Part shown: one piece after another, positions 15,294 through 23,313 of the stretch
How positions within the stretch are numbered: position 1 is the first letter of the stretch
Layout of the letters: each line of letters begins with the position of its first letter
Assembly (NCBI GenBank): GCA_016190625.1
Contig: JACPQF010000051.1
Span: forward strand, 1-33,441
Source of the DNA: Chloroflexota bacterium
GTDB lineage: Bacteria; Chloroflexota; Dehalococcoidia; JACPQF01
Direction of reading: 5' to 3'
DNA length: 33,441 nt
Made by a program: the position numbers and the translations under genes
The notes under the pieces: generated by a model
Told to the model about the DNA's origin: nothing
Database searches by the model: none
The model's input: the letters and a program-made list of their open reading frames with translations, nothing else

Positions 15294-15488
15294 TTACAAA
15301 TCCTGCCAAGCCTCGTCCTCCTCGGGGCGCAGCCAGTCCTTTCCGAGAGCTGTTTCGCTCGCCAATGCGGTCTCCATCTTCTCTTCGATCGCTTTCGACC
15401 CCAAGAAGCGTATGAAGTCCAGTATCTCTACCAGATACTTCTCGGGCACCTTGTCAATCTCTCTGAGTATCCGCTCTTTCGTATCCAT
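15294..15488 (-). CDS. DUF2281-type small antitoxin-like protein, no toxin beside it
   Basis: A 64-residue protein reading ILREIDKVPEKYLVEILDFI at the front and ending KDWLRPEEDEAWQDL, the pattern of small DUF2281/VapB-like antitoxins. It starts at ATG 15488 after GGGGTGAGGA. The downstream 34 bases begin with a plausible GTG start (near 15279) but hit a stop after about ten codons, so no MazF, RelE or PIN toxin follows; the next gene is a phosphatase. It is either an orphan or a remnant. It lies 47 bp after selB. Confidence 0.75.
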   Translation of the reverse strand: MDTKERILREIDKVPEKYLVEILDFIRFLGSKAIEEKMETALASETALGKDWLRPEEDEAWQDL

Positions 15489-15535
15489 TCCTCACCCCAT
15501 CAGGCGAACAAGTTATGTCGCTTTCAGCAACTGCC

Positions 15536-17407
15536 CTATCGCAAAACTCGGTCGTCGCCAACCCGGCGGGTGATTCGCTTCTCGTCGAGGTGCTCGAGAA
15601 AGGCCAGGGCGTACTTCCGGCTGGTGTGGAAGGTGTCGCGAACTTCCCCCACTGTCACTTTGCCGCTGGTCTTGATCGTGGCGACTATCTTGTCGGTCAT
15701 GTCCCGATAGGCCGAGGCGGCGAAGAAGACGCCCTCATCCACTTTGACTATCTTGCCCTGCTCGACGAGAAGGGAGAGAAGCTCCGGCTCAGGAAGGTTG
15801 TCTCCGGGCGGCGAATAGGGGTTAGCCTCGACGCTGTCGAGGAACCGGTCGAGAATCGCTTGCTGGGCCGGAGATACGCGCACCGCGTGGCCGGGGGCGC
15901 GGACGCTGGTCTCTCCTTCCACGACGGCGCCCTCGGATATCAATCTCGCCAGAGCATCGCCGAAAAGGCGGGAGGAAAACTTGAGACGGCTCTTGAGCTC
16001 CTCTTTCGCCATACCGCTTCTTAGGGGGAACTGGCGATGGTAGGCCTCCATATGGCTGGCGACCTTTCCCTTCAACTCGCTCCAGCCGCTTCCCGACACT
16101 ACGAAGGCGGTTGGCGACGGCATCTCCGCCGGAGACGCCGGTAGAACGAGCGCCCGCCCGTCCTTGACGATCTCGAGAAGGGCAGAGGCGGCCTCTGCCT
16201 TGGGCAGGCCGCCGCCTTCGAGCACGGTTCTCACCTCAGCCGGCTCAATTCGCCGCAGCGCAGTCAACAGGATGTCTGCGGGAGTTCCCTTCTGGAGAAG
16301 CGAAAGGCTGTCGAGCGTGGCGTCATTGTATCTGCGGTGCCGCCTGGCGTGCGAATCGACGACCTCACCCCCACCGAGAGTGTCGTCGGGGGAGCGAATG
16401 ATGAAGAAGTCTCCTTTGACCACGGAGACCGGCTGGCTAAGTTTAATCTGAGCCCAGCTCGTCTCACCGGGACCGAGTTCCCCTCGCTCCAGCAGGCGAA
16501 CGACGCCCGTTACTTCGCTGGCGCCGGTGTGAAACGTGACCTGAGCGTTATGGTGCAAGACATGCTTCAGATCGGGCACCAGCCGCAGCTCGACGTCAAC
16601 CGCCGTCGTGGGAACCAGCCAGCCCATCGATGCGATGACGTCGCCCCGGCTCAGATCTGTCGTGGACAGATTGGCGATATTCACCGCCACCCGATTTCCG
16701 GGTGAAGCCGCCTCCACCTTGTGCTTATGGGTCTGCAGGCCGCGAATGCGCGATTTCAGGCGACGGGGCAGCACTTCGATCTCCTGCCCGACGGAGAGAC
16801 TGCCGTCGATCAGGGTGCCGGTGACCACGGTCCCGAATCCAGCTATGGTGAAAACTCTGTCGACCGGTAGGCGAGGCCGGCCGATATCCTTCTTTGGCGG
16901 TGTAGCCTCCAGCAAACGATCGATCGTAGCCAGCAAATCGGCCAGACCCTCACCCGTGGTGGAGGAGACGGAGACGATGGGCGAGGCGCGGAGATGGGTG
17001 TCCTTGAGCACGTCCTGAACGTCCGATACCACCAACTCCAGCCACTCTTCGTCGACGAGGTCCTTCTTGGTGATGACGGCTGTGCCGCTCTTGACTCTGA
17101 GGAGGTCGAGAATAGCCAGATGCTCCCGCGTCTGAGGCATCACGCCCTCGTCGGCGGCGATAACCAGCAGGGCGAGGTCGATGCCACCAACGCCGGCCAG
17201 CATGTTCTTGATGAACCGCTCGTGTCCCGGCACGTCGACGATGCTGATCTCGCGACCGCTGGGCAGCCTCAGCCAGGCGAAGCCCAGGTCGATGGTCATC
17301 CCCCGCTCCTTCTCCTCCTGGAGACGATCGGGGTCGATCCCGGTCATCGCCCGCACCAGCGTCGATTTACCGTGGTCCACGTGTCCTGCGGTGCCAATCA
17401 CGTGCAT
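15536..17407 (-). CDS. selB: Selenocysteine-specific elongation factor SelB
   Basis: A 623-residue GTPase. G1 is GHVDHGKST near residues 8-16, with switch [18 protein letters not shown]3 DVPGHERF and G4 TKKD. EF-Tu-like domains 2 and 3 follow. The last 200 residues are winged-helix repeats, the SECIS-binding part ([11 protein letters not shown], and near the end [24 protein letters not shown]). SelB carries Sec-tRNA to UGA codons. ATG 17407 is chosen because the invariant [13 protein letters not shown] starts there; an upstream extension lacks similarity. The organism therefore probably makes selenoproteins; selA, selC and selD are not in the window. Confidence 0.96.
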   Translation of the reverse strand: MHVIGTAGHVDHGKSTLVRAMTGIDPDRLQEEKERGMTIDLGFAWLRLPSGREISIVDVPGHERFIKNMLAGVGGIDLALLVIAADEGVMPQTREHLAILDLLRVKSGTAVITKKDLVDEEWLELVVSDVQDVLKDTHLRASPIVSVSSTTGEGLADLLATIDRLLEATPPKKDIGRPRLPVDRVFTIAGFGTVVTGTLIDGSLSVGQEIEVLPRRLKSRIRGLQTHKHKVEAASPGNRVAVNIANLSTTDLSRGDVIASMGWLVPTTAVDVELRLVPDLKHVLHHNAQVTFHTGASEVTGVVRLLERGELGPGETSWAQIKLSQPVSVVKGDFFIIRSPDDTLGGGEVVDSHARRHRRYNDATLDSLSLLQKGTPADILLTALRRIEPAEVRTVLEGGGLPKAEAASALLEIVKDGRALVLPASPAEMPSPTAFVVSGSGWSELKGKVASHMEAYHRQFPLRSGMAKEELKSRLKFSSRLFGDALARLISEGAVVEGETSVRAPGHAVRVSPAQQAILDRFLDSVEANPYSPPGDNLPEPELLSLLVEQGKIVKVDEGVFFAASAYRDMTDKIVATIKTSGKVTVGEVRDTFHTSRKYALAFLEHLDEKRITRRVGDDRVLR

Positions 17408-17450
17408 AAGGCCGGCTTCTCCCCAGAGATCCTCCCGTATTCCCAGCAAA

Positions 17451-17480
17451 AGTATACCACACGTCCAAATCGAGCCGCAA
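17451..17480 (-). promoter_or_regulatory. Promoter of selB
   Basis: TTGCGG (17480-17475), an 18-bp spacer and TATACT (17456-17451) on the minus strand, about 45 bp before the selB ATG. Confidence 0.6.
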
Positions 17481-17546
17481 TCACCAGAGCCATGCCCAAT
17501 AACGGCCATGGCGTTAGCGAGTCTCCAGACGATGACTATGCGGTTG

Positions 17547-18911
17547 CTACCCTGACTTGGTAAGGCTGATGCCGGCTAGCGCGGCCTGCACGTGATCAAA
17601 GAGAGGCGCGGGATAGAGGCCAATGGCGAGGATGGCTAGAGAAAGCACGATTATGGCCAGCGATGGCAAGAACGGCTCGCGGCTCACCCGCGACCCCACT
17701 TCTTCGCCGAGAAAACCGTGCCTGAGCGCTCTGGCAAAGGCCAGCAGCAGCAGAACGCTTACTCCGATGATCCACACGGAGCGCGCCCCCTGCGCTTGCC
17801 TGGCCGCACTCAATAGGACCCAGCGGCTGGCAAATCCCCCGAAAGGTGGGGACCCCGCCAACGAGAGACCCCCGACGACGAAGCCGATGGTAGCAACGGG
17901 AAGCCGCGAGGCGAGCCCGCCCAGCTTGGCGAGGCTGATCTCGCCGCAGCATTTCAGCACAACCCCCACACTCATCAACAGCAGCAGCGCGCCCACCGCC
18001 ATCGTCACCGCCTCGAAGATTGCCCCCACTAATCCAAGGCTCGAAACCGTCCCGATGGCAAACATTATCAATCCCATCTCGCTCACAATGCCATAGGCCA
18101 GCACGCGGCTGAGGCTAGGCTGGCCGAGGGCGACAGCCGCGCCCAACAGCGCCCCAACCATGCCGCCCAGTTTGAGCAAAGCCCTGGTCTCGCTCTCGGC
18201 CAGCAGCCAGGGATAGGTGCTGAGAACGACGATGAGAAAGGAGAGAACCGCCAGACTTAATATGGAAACCAAAAGGCCAGTCACCATCGGCGGGGCATTG
18301 TGGCTGAAGTCAGGCAGCCAGAAATGAAAGGGAAAGCCACACAGGCGTATGCCGAAGCCGACGATCAGAAGGGCGAGGACGAGTCGCGCCAGCAGCGCGT
18401 TTTCAGCGCTCAGACGGTAGAAGTCCACGAGAAGAAAGCCGAAGACCAGGCATACCGAAGCGATTATCGCGGCGGCCAGATATCTCACAGCAGCGTCGAC
18501 TCCCCCCTGCGTCACTCTCTGCCTGCCAAGAAACAAGACGATACCCACGCCGGTTAACTCGATCAGCAACGCTATCAGGATGAGGTTATTGAGGAACAGC
18601 ACGGAGGCGACAGCCCCTAGGATGGACAACGCGGCCGCCGATAGATGATCGGTGCGCGAGCCGTAGTTGTAGAGGACCATGATTCCCACAAGAACGATGA
18701 ACAGCGTGAATAGTAGACGGGCGATGGGGCTAACGGCAAGGGTCATGGTGCCGAAGGAAAAGATATCCTCGGGGACGACTCCCCGCAGCAGGGCTAGCTC
18801 GACAAAGAGGGCGACGAAGCTCAGGCCCGCCGCGAGAACCCTAACACGACCGAGAAGCTGGCCGACCGCGGCCGCAACGAATGGTAGCGCAATTAGAAGC
18901 AAGAGTCTCAC
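17547..18911 (-). CDS. NuoN/HyfF-like proton-translocating membrane subunit
   Basis: A 454-residue protein with about 14 membrane helices of the complex I/Mrp antiporter family. The TM5 glutamate is kept (E118 in [13 protein letters not shown]). The TM7 segment [24 protein letters not shown] is clearly that of the family, but the usual lysine is an arginine (R189). The start overlaps the previous gene by four bases (ATGA). It is the last gene of a kinase and three-membrane-protein operon. It could be part of an incomplete hydrogenase-like complex or a free-standing ion transporter; no redox subunit is encoded next to it. Confidence 0.82.
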   Translation of the reverse strand: MRLLLLIALPFVAAAVGQLLGRVRVLAAGLSFVALFVELALLRGVVPEDIFSFGTMTLAVSPIARLLFTLFIVLVGIMVLYNYGSRTDHLSAAALSILGAVASVLFLNNLILIALLIELTGVGIVLFLGRQRVTQGGVDAAVRYLAAAIIASVCLVFGFLLVDFYRLSAENALLARLVLALLIVGFGIRLCGFPFHFWLPDFSHNAPPMVTGLLVSILSLAVLSFLIVVLSTYPWLLAESETRALLKLGGMVGALLGAAVALGQPSLSRVLAYGIVSEMGLIMFAIGTVSSLGLVGAIFEAVTMAVGALLLLMSVGVVLKCCGEISLAKLGGLASRLPVATIGFVVGGLSLAGSPPFGGFASRWVLLSAARQAQGARSVWIIGVSVLLLLAFARALRHGFLGEEVGSRVSREPFLPSLAIIVLSLAILAIGLYPAPLFDHVQAALAGISLTKSG

Positions 18912-19525
18912 GGCTCCACCTCTTCGGAAAGCGCAACGTGTTGTTCCAGGCCTATGAGGTACCCGATAGCCAGGGCGAGGACGATACTAGACAAGCTGGC
19001 GAGCAGGAATCTGGCGAGATTCGCCGTCTCCACCATTACGCCGGCGACCAGGGAGGCTGCAAGCTCCAGCATCAGCAGCGCGAAGCCAGCGCGCGTAACC
19101 TCTAGCGACAGGACCAGAGAAGAGATCGACGAAAACACCAGCCAATAGGCGCTGATGGTGATGTCCCGCGGGAAGTTTGGCATGGGATAGGACTGGGCCA
19201 AGCCAAAGCTAGTGATAACTGACAGCAGGACGACCGCGACCCTGAGAAACAGGCCTGGCGATGCGGTCAGGCCAGGTTTCTCAGGAGGGGCTTGCCCGGA
19301 ACGACGTAGCGAACGCTTGAAAGATTGGAGCAGGATAGTTGCGGTAACCGTCCCGGCGACTAGGCGAACGAAGCCAAGGGCGGGGATTATCTCGACCGCC
19401 ATGAGCACGGAGACTGCCACGTATTGGAAGCCGAGCGTGACAACTCGCAGCCGCCAGTCACCGCTGATGATGGTAACTGCACCGCAGAGGACAAGAGCTA
19501 TTACGGCAAGAGATGTCAGACTCAA
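18908..19525 (-). CDS. Small polytopic membrane protein, HyfE/HycP-like by position
   Basis: A 205-residue protein with about six hydrophobic helices and a basic loop (FKRSLRRSGQ) in the middle. I do not recognise a definite family. Size, topology and placement between a NuoL-like and a NuoN-like gene match HyfE (about 216 residues) of hydrogenase-4 clusters, which lies between HyfB/D and HyfF. A conserved-looking glutamate is in a late helix (LSLEVTRAGFALLMLELAAS). The start is four bases after the NuoL-like stop, and its end overlaps the NuoN-like start. Function is inference from context only. Confidence 0.65.
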   Translation of the reverse strand: MSLTSLAVIALVLCGAVTIISGDWRLRVVTLGFQYVAVSVLMAVEIIPALGFVRLVAGTVTATILLQSFKRSLRRSGQAPPEKPGLTASPGLFLRVAVVLLSVITSFGLAQSYPMPNFPRDITISAYWLVFSSISSLVLSLEVTRAGFALLMLELAASLVAGVMVETANLARFLLASLSSIVLALAIGYLIGLEQHVALSEEVEP

Positions 19526-19529
19526 TAGG

Positions 19530-21386
19530 TTACTCCAGTAGCGCTAATACGACGGCAAGGGCGGCGAGAAGAATCGCCATCGGGCTGTAGGTCGTGTCGG
19601 CTGGCGACAGCAGCTTCCGCAAGGCGACACCCGCTCCCAGCAGCGCCCGCCAGCCTGCATTGTGAAGGCCACCTGTGTTGATGACCCTGGGAAACCAGCC
19701 GGGGCGGCGGTCAGGGGTCAGTGGCCGGTGGCCAGTCCCTTCCCTCGCCCTTTGGGAGAGGGATAGGGTGGGGGCCTGACCGCCGATTCCTGATCCCAGT
19801 CCGCCGAACATATAGGCTATCGAGCCGAGTAACGTTGGGACGACCATCAGCAGGAAAGTAAAGGCAGAGCTCGTAAAACCGGCAGAATGCAGTCCCGTTG
19901 GCAGCGGGATCTCGACCGTCGCGGCAGAGGCATGCACGACCAGGGCGGTGGCTGGTTTGACGAGCCAGCCGACGAGCACAAATGGCACCACGCCAAAGGC
20001 GACGACCGGGACGGCCAGTAATCCGGCGCAAAGAATAAGAGTTCGGCTCCCTTCGCCGCCACCGGTCGCGCCCTGGTAGCGCCGTCGGAAGAACACCCAA
20101 TCAAAGGCCCGCAGCAGCGTAACGAAGACCAGAAAATCGACCACCAGCGTCAAGATGGCAAAGGCGACATGGTGCGCCTCGACCGCTGCCCCGAAAATAA
20201 GCCATTTTGCGAAGAACCCCAGAGCCGGAAACGGGGCCCCGGCCAGCGAGATGGAGAAAACGGCAAACAACAGCGTCGTGCGCGGCACGCGATTGACCAG
20301 CCGACCAAGCTTGATGACGCTTCCCGTGCCGGTGGACCGCTCGACAATTCCGGCGCAGATCATCAGGCCACAGGTGGAAAAGGTACTGTTGGCGAGCATA
20401 AGAAGGGCCGCAGCAACAGAGGCCGGCGTGTTTATCCCAAATCCGAGAAAGGCATAGCCAAGCTGGATGGATGCCAGGAAGATAGCGATCCCCCGCAGAT
20501 GCGTCTGCTTCAGGGTATAGACGGCGCCCACCACCATCGTCAGGGCGCCGACAGCCATCAAGCTCTGGTGCACCAGCACCTCGGTTTGCGGCCCGGCCAG
20601 GGAATGAGAGCGCTGCAGCAGATAGGCGCCTGCCCAGGGCGCAAATACTAGTCCGAGAAGAGCCGCCGCCGGCAGGGGAATGCGAAGCTTCACCGCCGTC
20701 CAGGGATGAAAAGGATAAAGGTGGGATATGGCCGTGGCTGAGAGCAGGAACCCCAGGAGCAGAATCCAGGAAGCGCCGCCGGGGCTTACGAGCTGGAAAC
20801 CGAGGCTGGCGCCGTGACCGGACAGGGCGACGGCGCCGACCAGAACGCCCGTGGATGGGAGACTGGCGAGAAGGAACGACCGGACGACGGCCGGCGTGGT
20901 CGCGCCTCCGTGATGCCAGAATGCTATGGAGGCGGCGCTGGCGATTATCCATATTTGGAGACTAACGTAAGCGACGAGGACGTTCCCGGCGAGCAGCAGA
21001 TTGACGAAAGCGGCAGCGGTGATCAGAACCAGGGAGCACAATACCAACTGGCGTTTTGGCTCGATCGACACGTAATGCGTGGCGTAGAGAACCAAGATAA
21101 GGGCAGCAAAGAGCGAAATGACCAATACCCCGTAGGAGATGGCGTCCAGATAGTAGCCATAGACCACCGGCGCCAGACGCTCGTACCCTATCTGCCAGGT
21201 AAAGAGAGTCGCCTCCAATGGTAATGCCTTCCGTGCCAGAGATAGCACGATGGCTAGCGAGATGCCGACGGCCCCCACGGCAACCCAGCGCTTAGCAGCC
21301 GGATAGGGCAGCAGATCTGCCGGCAGCGCTAGCGCTGCGCCGACCAAGAGAATAATGGTTGGAACAAAGACGACGAAGTCGGGCAT
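19530..21386 (-). CDS. NuoL/HyfB-like membrane subunit with altered proton-channel residues
   Basis: A 618-residue protein with about 14-16 membrane helices; the late AGAPFPALGFFAKWLIFG segment shows the family. ATG 21386 is used because similarity begins at MPDFVVFVP. The TM5 position that is Glu in NuoL (WELVG) reads SLQIW, with Q144. The TM7 GKSAQ..LHTWLP region is replaced by LLSATAISHLYPFHPW, with no lysine. The lysine near TM12 (FFAKW) remains. An 81-bp palindromic element (19705-19785) is in frame near residues 534-561. It starts 16 bases after the kinase stop, so the two are co-transcribed. Confidence 0.8.
   Translation of the reverse strand: MPDFVVFVPTIILLVGAALALPADLLPYPAAKRWVAVGAVGISLAIVLSLARKALPLEATLFTWQIGYERLAPVVYGYYLDAISYGVLVISLFAALILVLYATHYVSIEPKRQLVLCSLVLITAAAFVNLLLAGNVLVAYVSLQIWIIASAASIAFWHHGGATTPAVVRSFLLASLPSTGVLVGAVALSGHGASLGFQLVSPGGASWILLLGFLLSATAISHLYPFHPWTAVKLRIPLPAAALLGLVFAPWAGAYLLQRSHSLAGPQTEVLVHQSLMAVGALTMVVGAVYTLKQTHLRGIAIFLASIQLGYAFLGFGINTPASVAAALLMLANSTFSTCGLMICAGIVERSTGTGSVIKLGRLVNRVPRTTLLFAVFSISLAGAPFPALGFFAKWLIFGAAVEAHHVAFAILTLVVDFLVFVTLLRAFDWVFFRRRYQGATGGGEGSRTLILCAGLLAVPVVAFGVVPFVLVGWLVKPATALVVHASAATVEIPLPTGLHSAGFTSSAFTFLLMVVPTLLGSIAYMFGGLGSGIGGQAPTLSLSQRAREGTGHRPLTPDRRPGWFPRVINTGGLHNAGWRALLGAGVALRKLLSPADTTYSPMAILLAALAVVLALLE
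19705..19785. repeat. 81-bp palindromic element inside the NuoL-like gene
   Basis: CGGCGGTCAGG (19705-19715) and CCTGACCGCCG (19775-19785) are perfect 11-bp terminal inverted repeats. Inside is a hairpin TCCCTCGCCC/GGGAGAGGGA around TTT (19741-19763), plus a GTGGCCGGTGGCCA dyad. The length is a multiple of three, so the reading frame is kept. The added residues (SLSQRAREGTGHRPLTPDRR) are hydrophilic and fall between membrane helices. It looks like a REP/MITE-type insertion. Confidence 0.75.
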
Positions 21387-21402
21387 TGACGGGATCTTCC
21401 TG

Positions 21403-23184
21403 CTAGGCGGAGCGTGCCTCTCCTGCGAAGGAGCAGTCCAGCTCGAAAACAATGGTGGCGACCGTACCACCGTCTGTCGTTAGACTGAATTGTCCCTGCA
21501 ACTCGTTCACGACGAGGGTGTTGACGATCTGGAGGCCTAGACCCGCCTGTTTGCGAAAGTCAAATCCGGGAGGCAGTCCCCTCCCATTGTCCGAAGCCGT
21601 TACAGTTATCCGGCTGCCAGATACAGATGCCGTGATCTGGAAGCTACCCTCTCCCCTCCCGGCAAAACCATGGGCGATCGCGTTGCTCACCAATTCGTTG
21701 AGGACAAGGGCGAACACAGTCGCCTCACGCGAGCTAAGTGTTACCTCTCCTCCTACCACCCGGTAATTAACTCGAACGCCAGGTCGAGCAGAGTTTATGG
21801 TAGCTGCCTCGATAATGGTCTTGGCCAGATCGGCCACGCTAGCGATTCCGATTTGCCGCCGAGAGAGCAAATCGTGAACCGACGCGATACTCTGGATCCG
21901 ACCGACGCTTTCCTTCAAAGGACTGGCGATCTCGACAGACTTGCAATGTCTCGCCTGAAGAGACAGCAGCGCTGCCACCGTCTGGAGGTTGTTCTTCACT
22001 CGGTGGTGCATCTCGGCCAATAGCGCCGATTTTACGCTCAGGTTGCGCTGGGCCTGATCATACAAGCGAGCGTTGTCTAGGGCGATGGCGGCCTCATCGG
22101 CAAAGCTCGACAGCATTTGGACTTCGTCGAAGCTGAACTCGTGGCGATTACGGGTGAACACTTGAAGAGCGCCCAGCGTCTTGCCCTTAGCGCTTAGGGG
22201 CACGGAGAAGCCCGATCGGTATCCCTCGCCCTCGGCAAGAGAGGAGATGGCATCGGCTCCAGGATCGGCAAGGAGATCGCTAATAACCACCGGCCTGGCC
22301 ATGAAAACGGAGTCCCCCACCCGCGAATCCCTGATGCGGTCCTGCCACCTGGCAAGCTGCAAGGAATCCAAGCCAAAGGCGGCCACCGTTTTGGCCTCCT
22401 GCCTGTCTTCCTCTAATTGGAGAATGGCCGCCATATCCGCTCCGCTCAAGGCCACTGCCTGAGTGACGATAAGGTTCAATACCTCCTGAAGGTCCAGGGT
22501 GGAAGCGATCATGCGGCTGACCCGCTGCAAAGTGGACAGCTCGCTCACCTTCTGCTGCAGCTTCAGGTCGGTTTGAGCGTAAAGCCTGGTGTTCTCGATG
22601 GCAATGGCTACCTGCCCGGCTACAGTCTCGAGGAAGCTTATCTCCTCGGTGCTGTAATCGGTGGGCGCCAGCGCCTGGATGTTGAGCACGCCGACGAGCT
22701 TCTCGACGGTAAACAGAATGATCGGCACGGAAACCATGGAGCGGTAGGGCTCTTCGCGGAGGCCGGCGACGTAGTGGAAACGGGGGTCAGACCAGGCGTC
22801 GCGCAGGGCGATGGGATGGCCTTCTTTGGCGGCGATGCCGGTGATTCCCTCGCCGAGACGCACCGAAACCTGTCCTACGGCGTCCGGATTGAGGCCAGTC
22901 GTAGCTCGTAGCGTCAGTCTTTCGTCCTTCTCGAACAGGAAGATCGAGCACACGTCCGCCTTGATCACGTCGGCAACGGTCTCGACGATGAGCTTCAAAG
23001 TGGCATCGAGCTGCATACAGCTATTGGTGGCGTGGTTCACCTTGCGAAGGGCGGCTAGCTCGGCGAGCCGCAGCAACAGCCGCTGGTCGGTCTGCTCCCG
23101 CAGCTTGGCGTTGGCTGCTCGCAGCTCCTCGATCTCCGTTTGCAGTTGGTGGATCAGATCCCCGGTGATTGGAGCGTCGGCCAT
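21403..23184 (-). CDS. Cytosolic sensor histidine kinase, coiled coil-GAF-GAF-HisKA_2-HATPase
   Basis: A 593-residue protein with no membrane helix. Residues 8-50 are a coiled coil, and 55-200 a first GAF domain (LGEGITGIAAKEG). A second GAF domain covers 215-375. The HisKA_2 phosphoacceptor helix is AEMHHRVKNNLQTVAALL with H393/H394, and the HATPase domain has N-box ELVSNAIAHGF (497-507), G1 SDNGRGLPPG (531-540) and GLGLQIV (548-554). GAF domains bind small ligands or redox/heme cofactors. No response regulator is nearby. It leads the operon of three complex I-like membrane proteins and may sense the energy state that governs them; that link is inference from position. Confidence 0.93.
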   Translation of the reverse strand: MADAPITGDLIHQLQTEIEELRAANAKLREQTDQRLLLRLAELAALRKVNHATNSCMQLDATLKLIVETVADVIKADVCSIFLFEKDERLTLRATTGLNPDAVGQVSVRLGEGITGIAAKEGHPIALRDAWSDPRFHYVAGLREEPYRSMVSVPIILFTVEKLVGVLNIQALAPTDYSTEEISFLETVAGQVAIAIENTRLYAQTDLKLQQKVSELSTLQRVSRMIASTLDLQEVLNLIVTQAVALSGADMAAILQLEEDRQEAKTVAAFGLDSLQLARWQDRIRDSRVGDSVFMARPVVISDLLADPGADAISSLAEGEGYRSGFSVPLSAKGKTLGALQVFTRNRHEFSFDEVQMLSSFADEAAIALDNARLYDQAQRNLSVKSALLAEMHHRVKNNLQTVAALLSLQARHCKSVEIASPLKESVGRIQSIASVHDLLSRRQIGIASVADLAKTIIEAATINSARPGVRVNYRVVGGEVTLSSREATVFALVLNELVSNAIAHGFAGRGEGSFQITASVSGSRITVTASDNGRGLPPGFDFRKQAGLGLQIVNTLVVNELQGQFSLTTDGGTVATIVFELDCSFAGEARSA

Positions 23185-23284
23185 TTCTTGACTCCCGGTT
23201 GAATCCGCCCGGCCCGTTCGCCAGGCAAGAAGAAAGCGGCGGCAAATGACGAAGTTGTCGAAGGCCCGTCAAGAGCTCGACGGT

Positions 23285-23313
23285 AGTATACGGATGGCAA
23301 AGCCCTTTGTCAA
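23285..23313 (-). promoter_or_regulatory. Promoter of the kinase-membrane protein operon
   Basis: Consensus TTGACA (23313-23308) and TATACT (23290-23285) with a 17-bp spacer on the minus strand. The -35 box overlaps the hemW stop codon at 23310. Confidence 0.8.

Noticed and set aside
17547-21386. DAB-type inorganic carbon pump or an Mrp antiporter operon
   Set aside because: There is no DabA-like gene and no set of small MrpB-G genes; only NuoL-, HyfE- and NuoN-like genes are present.
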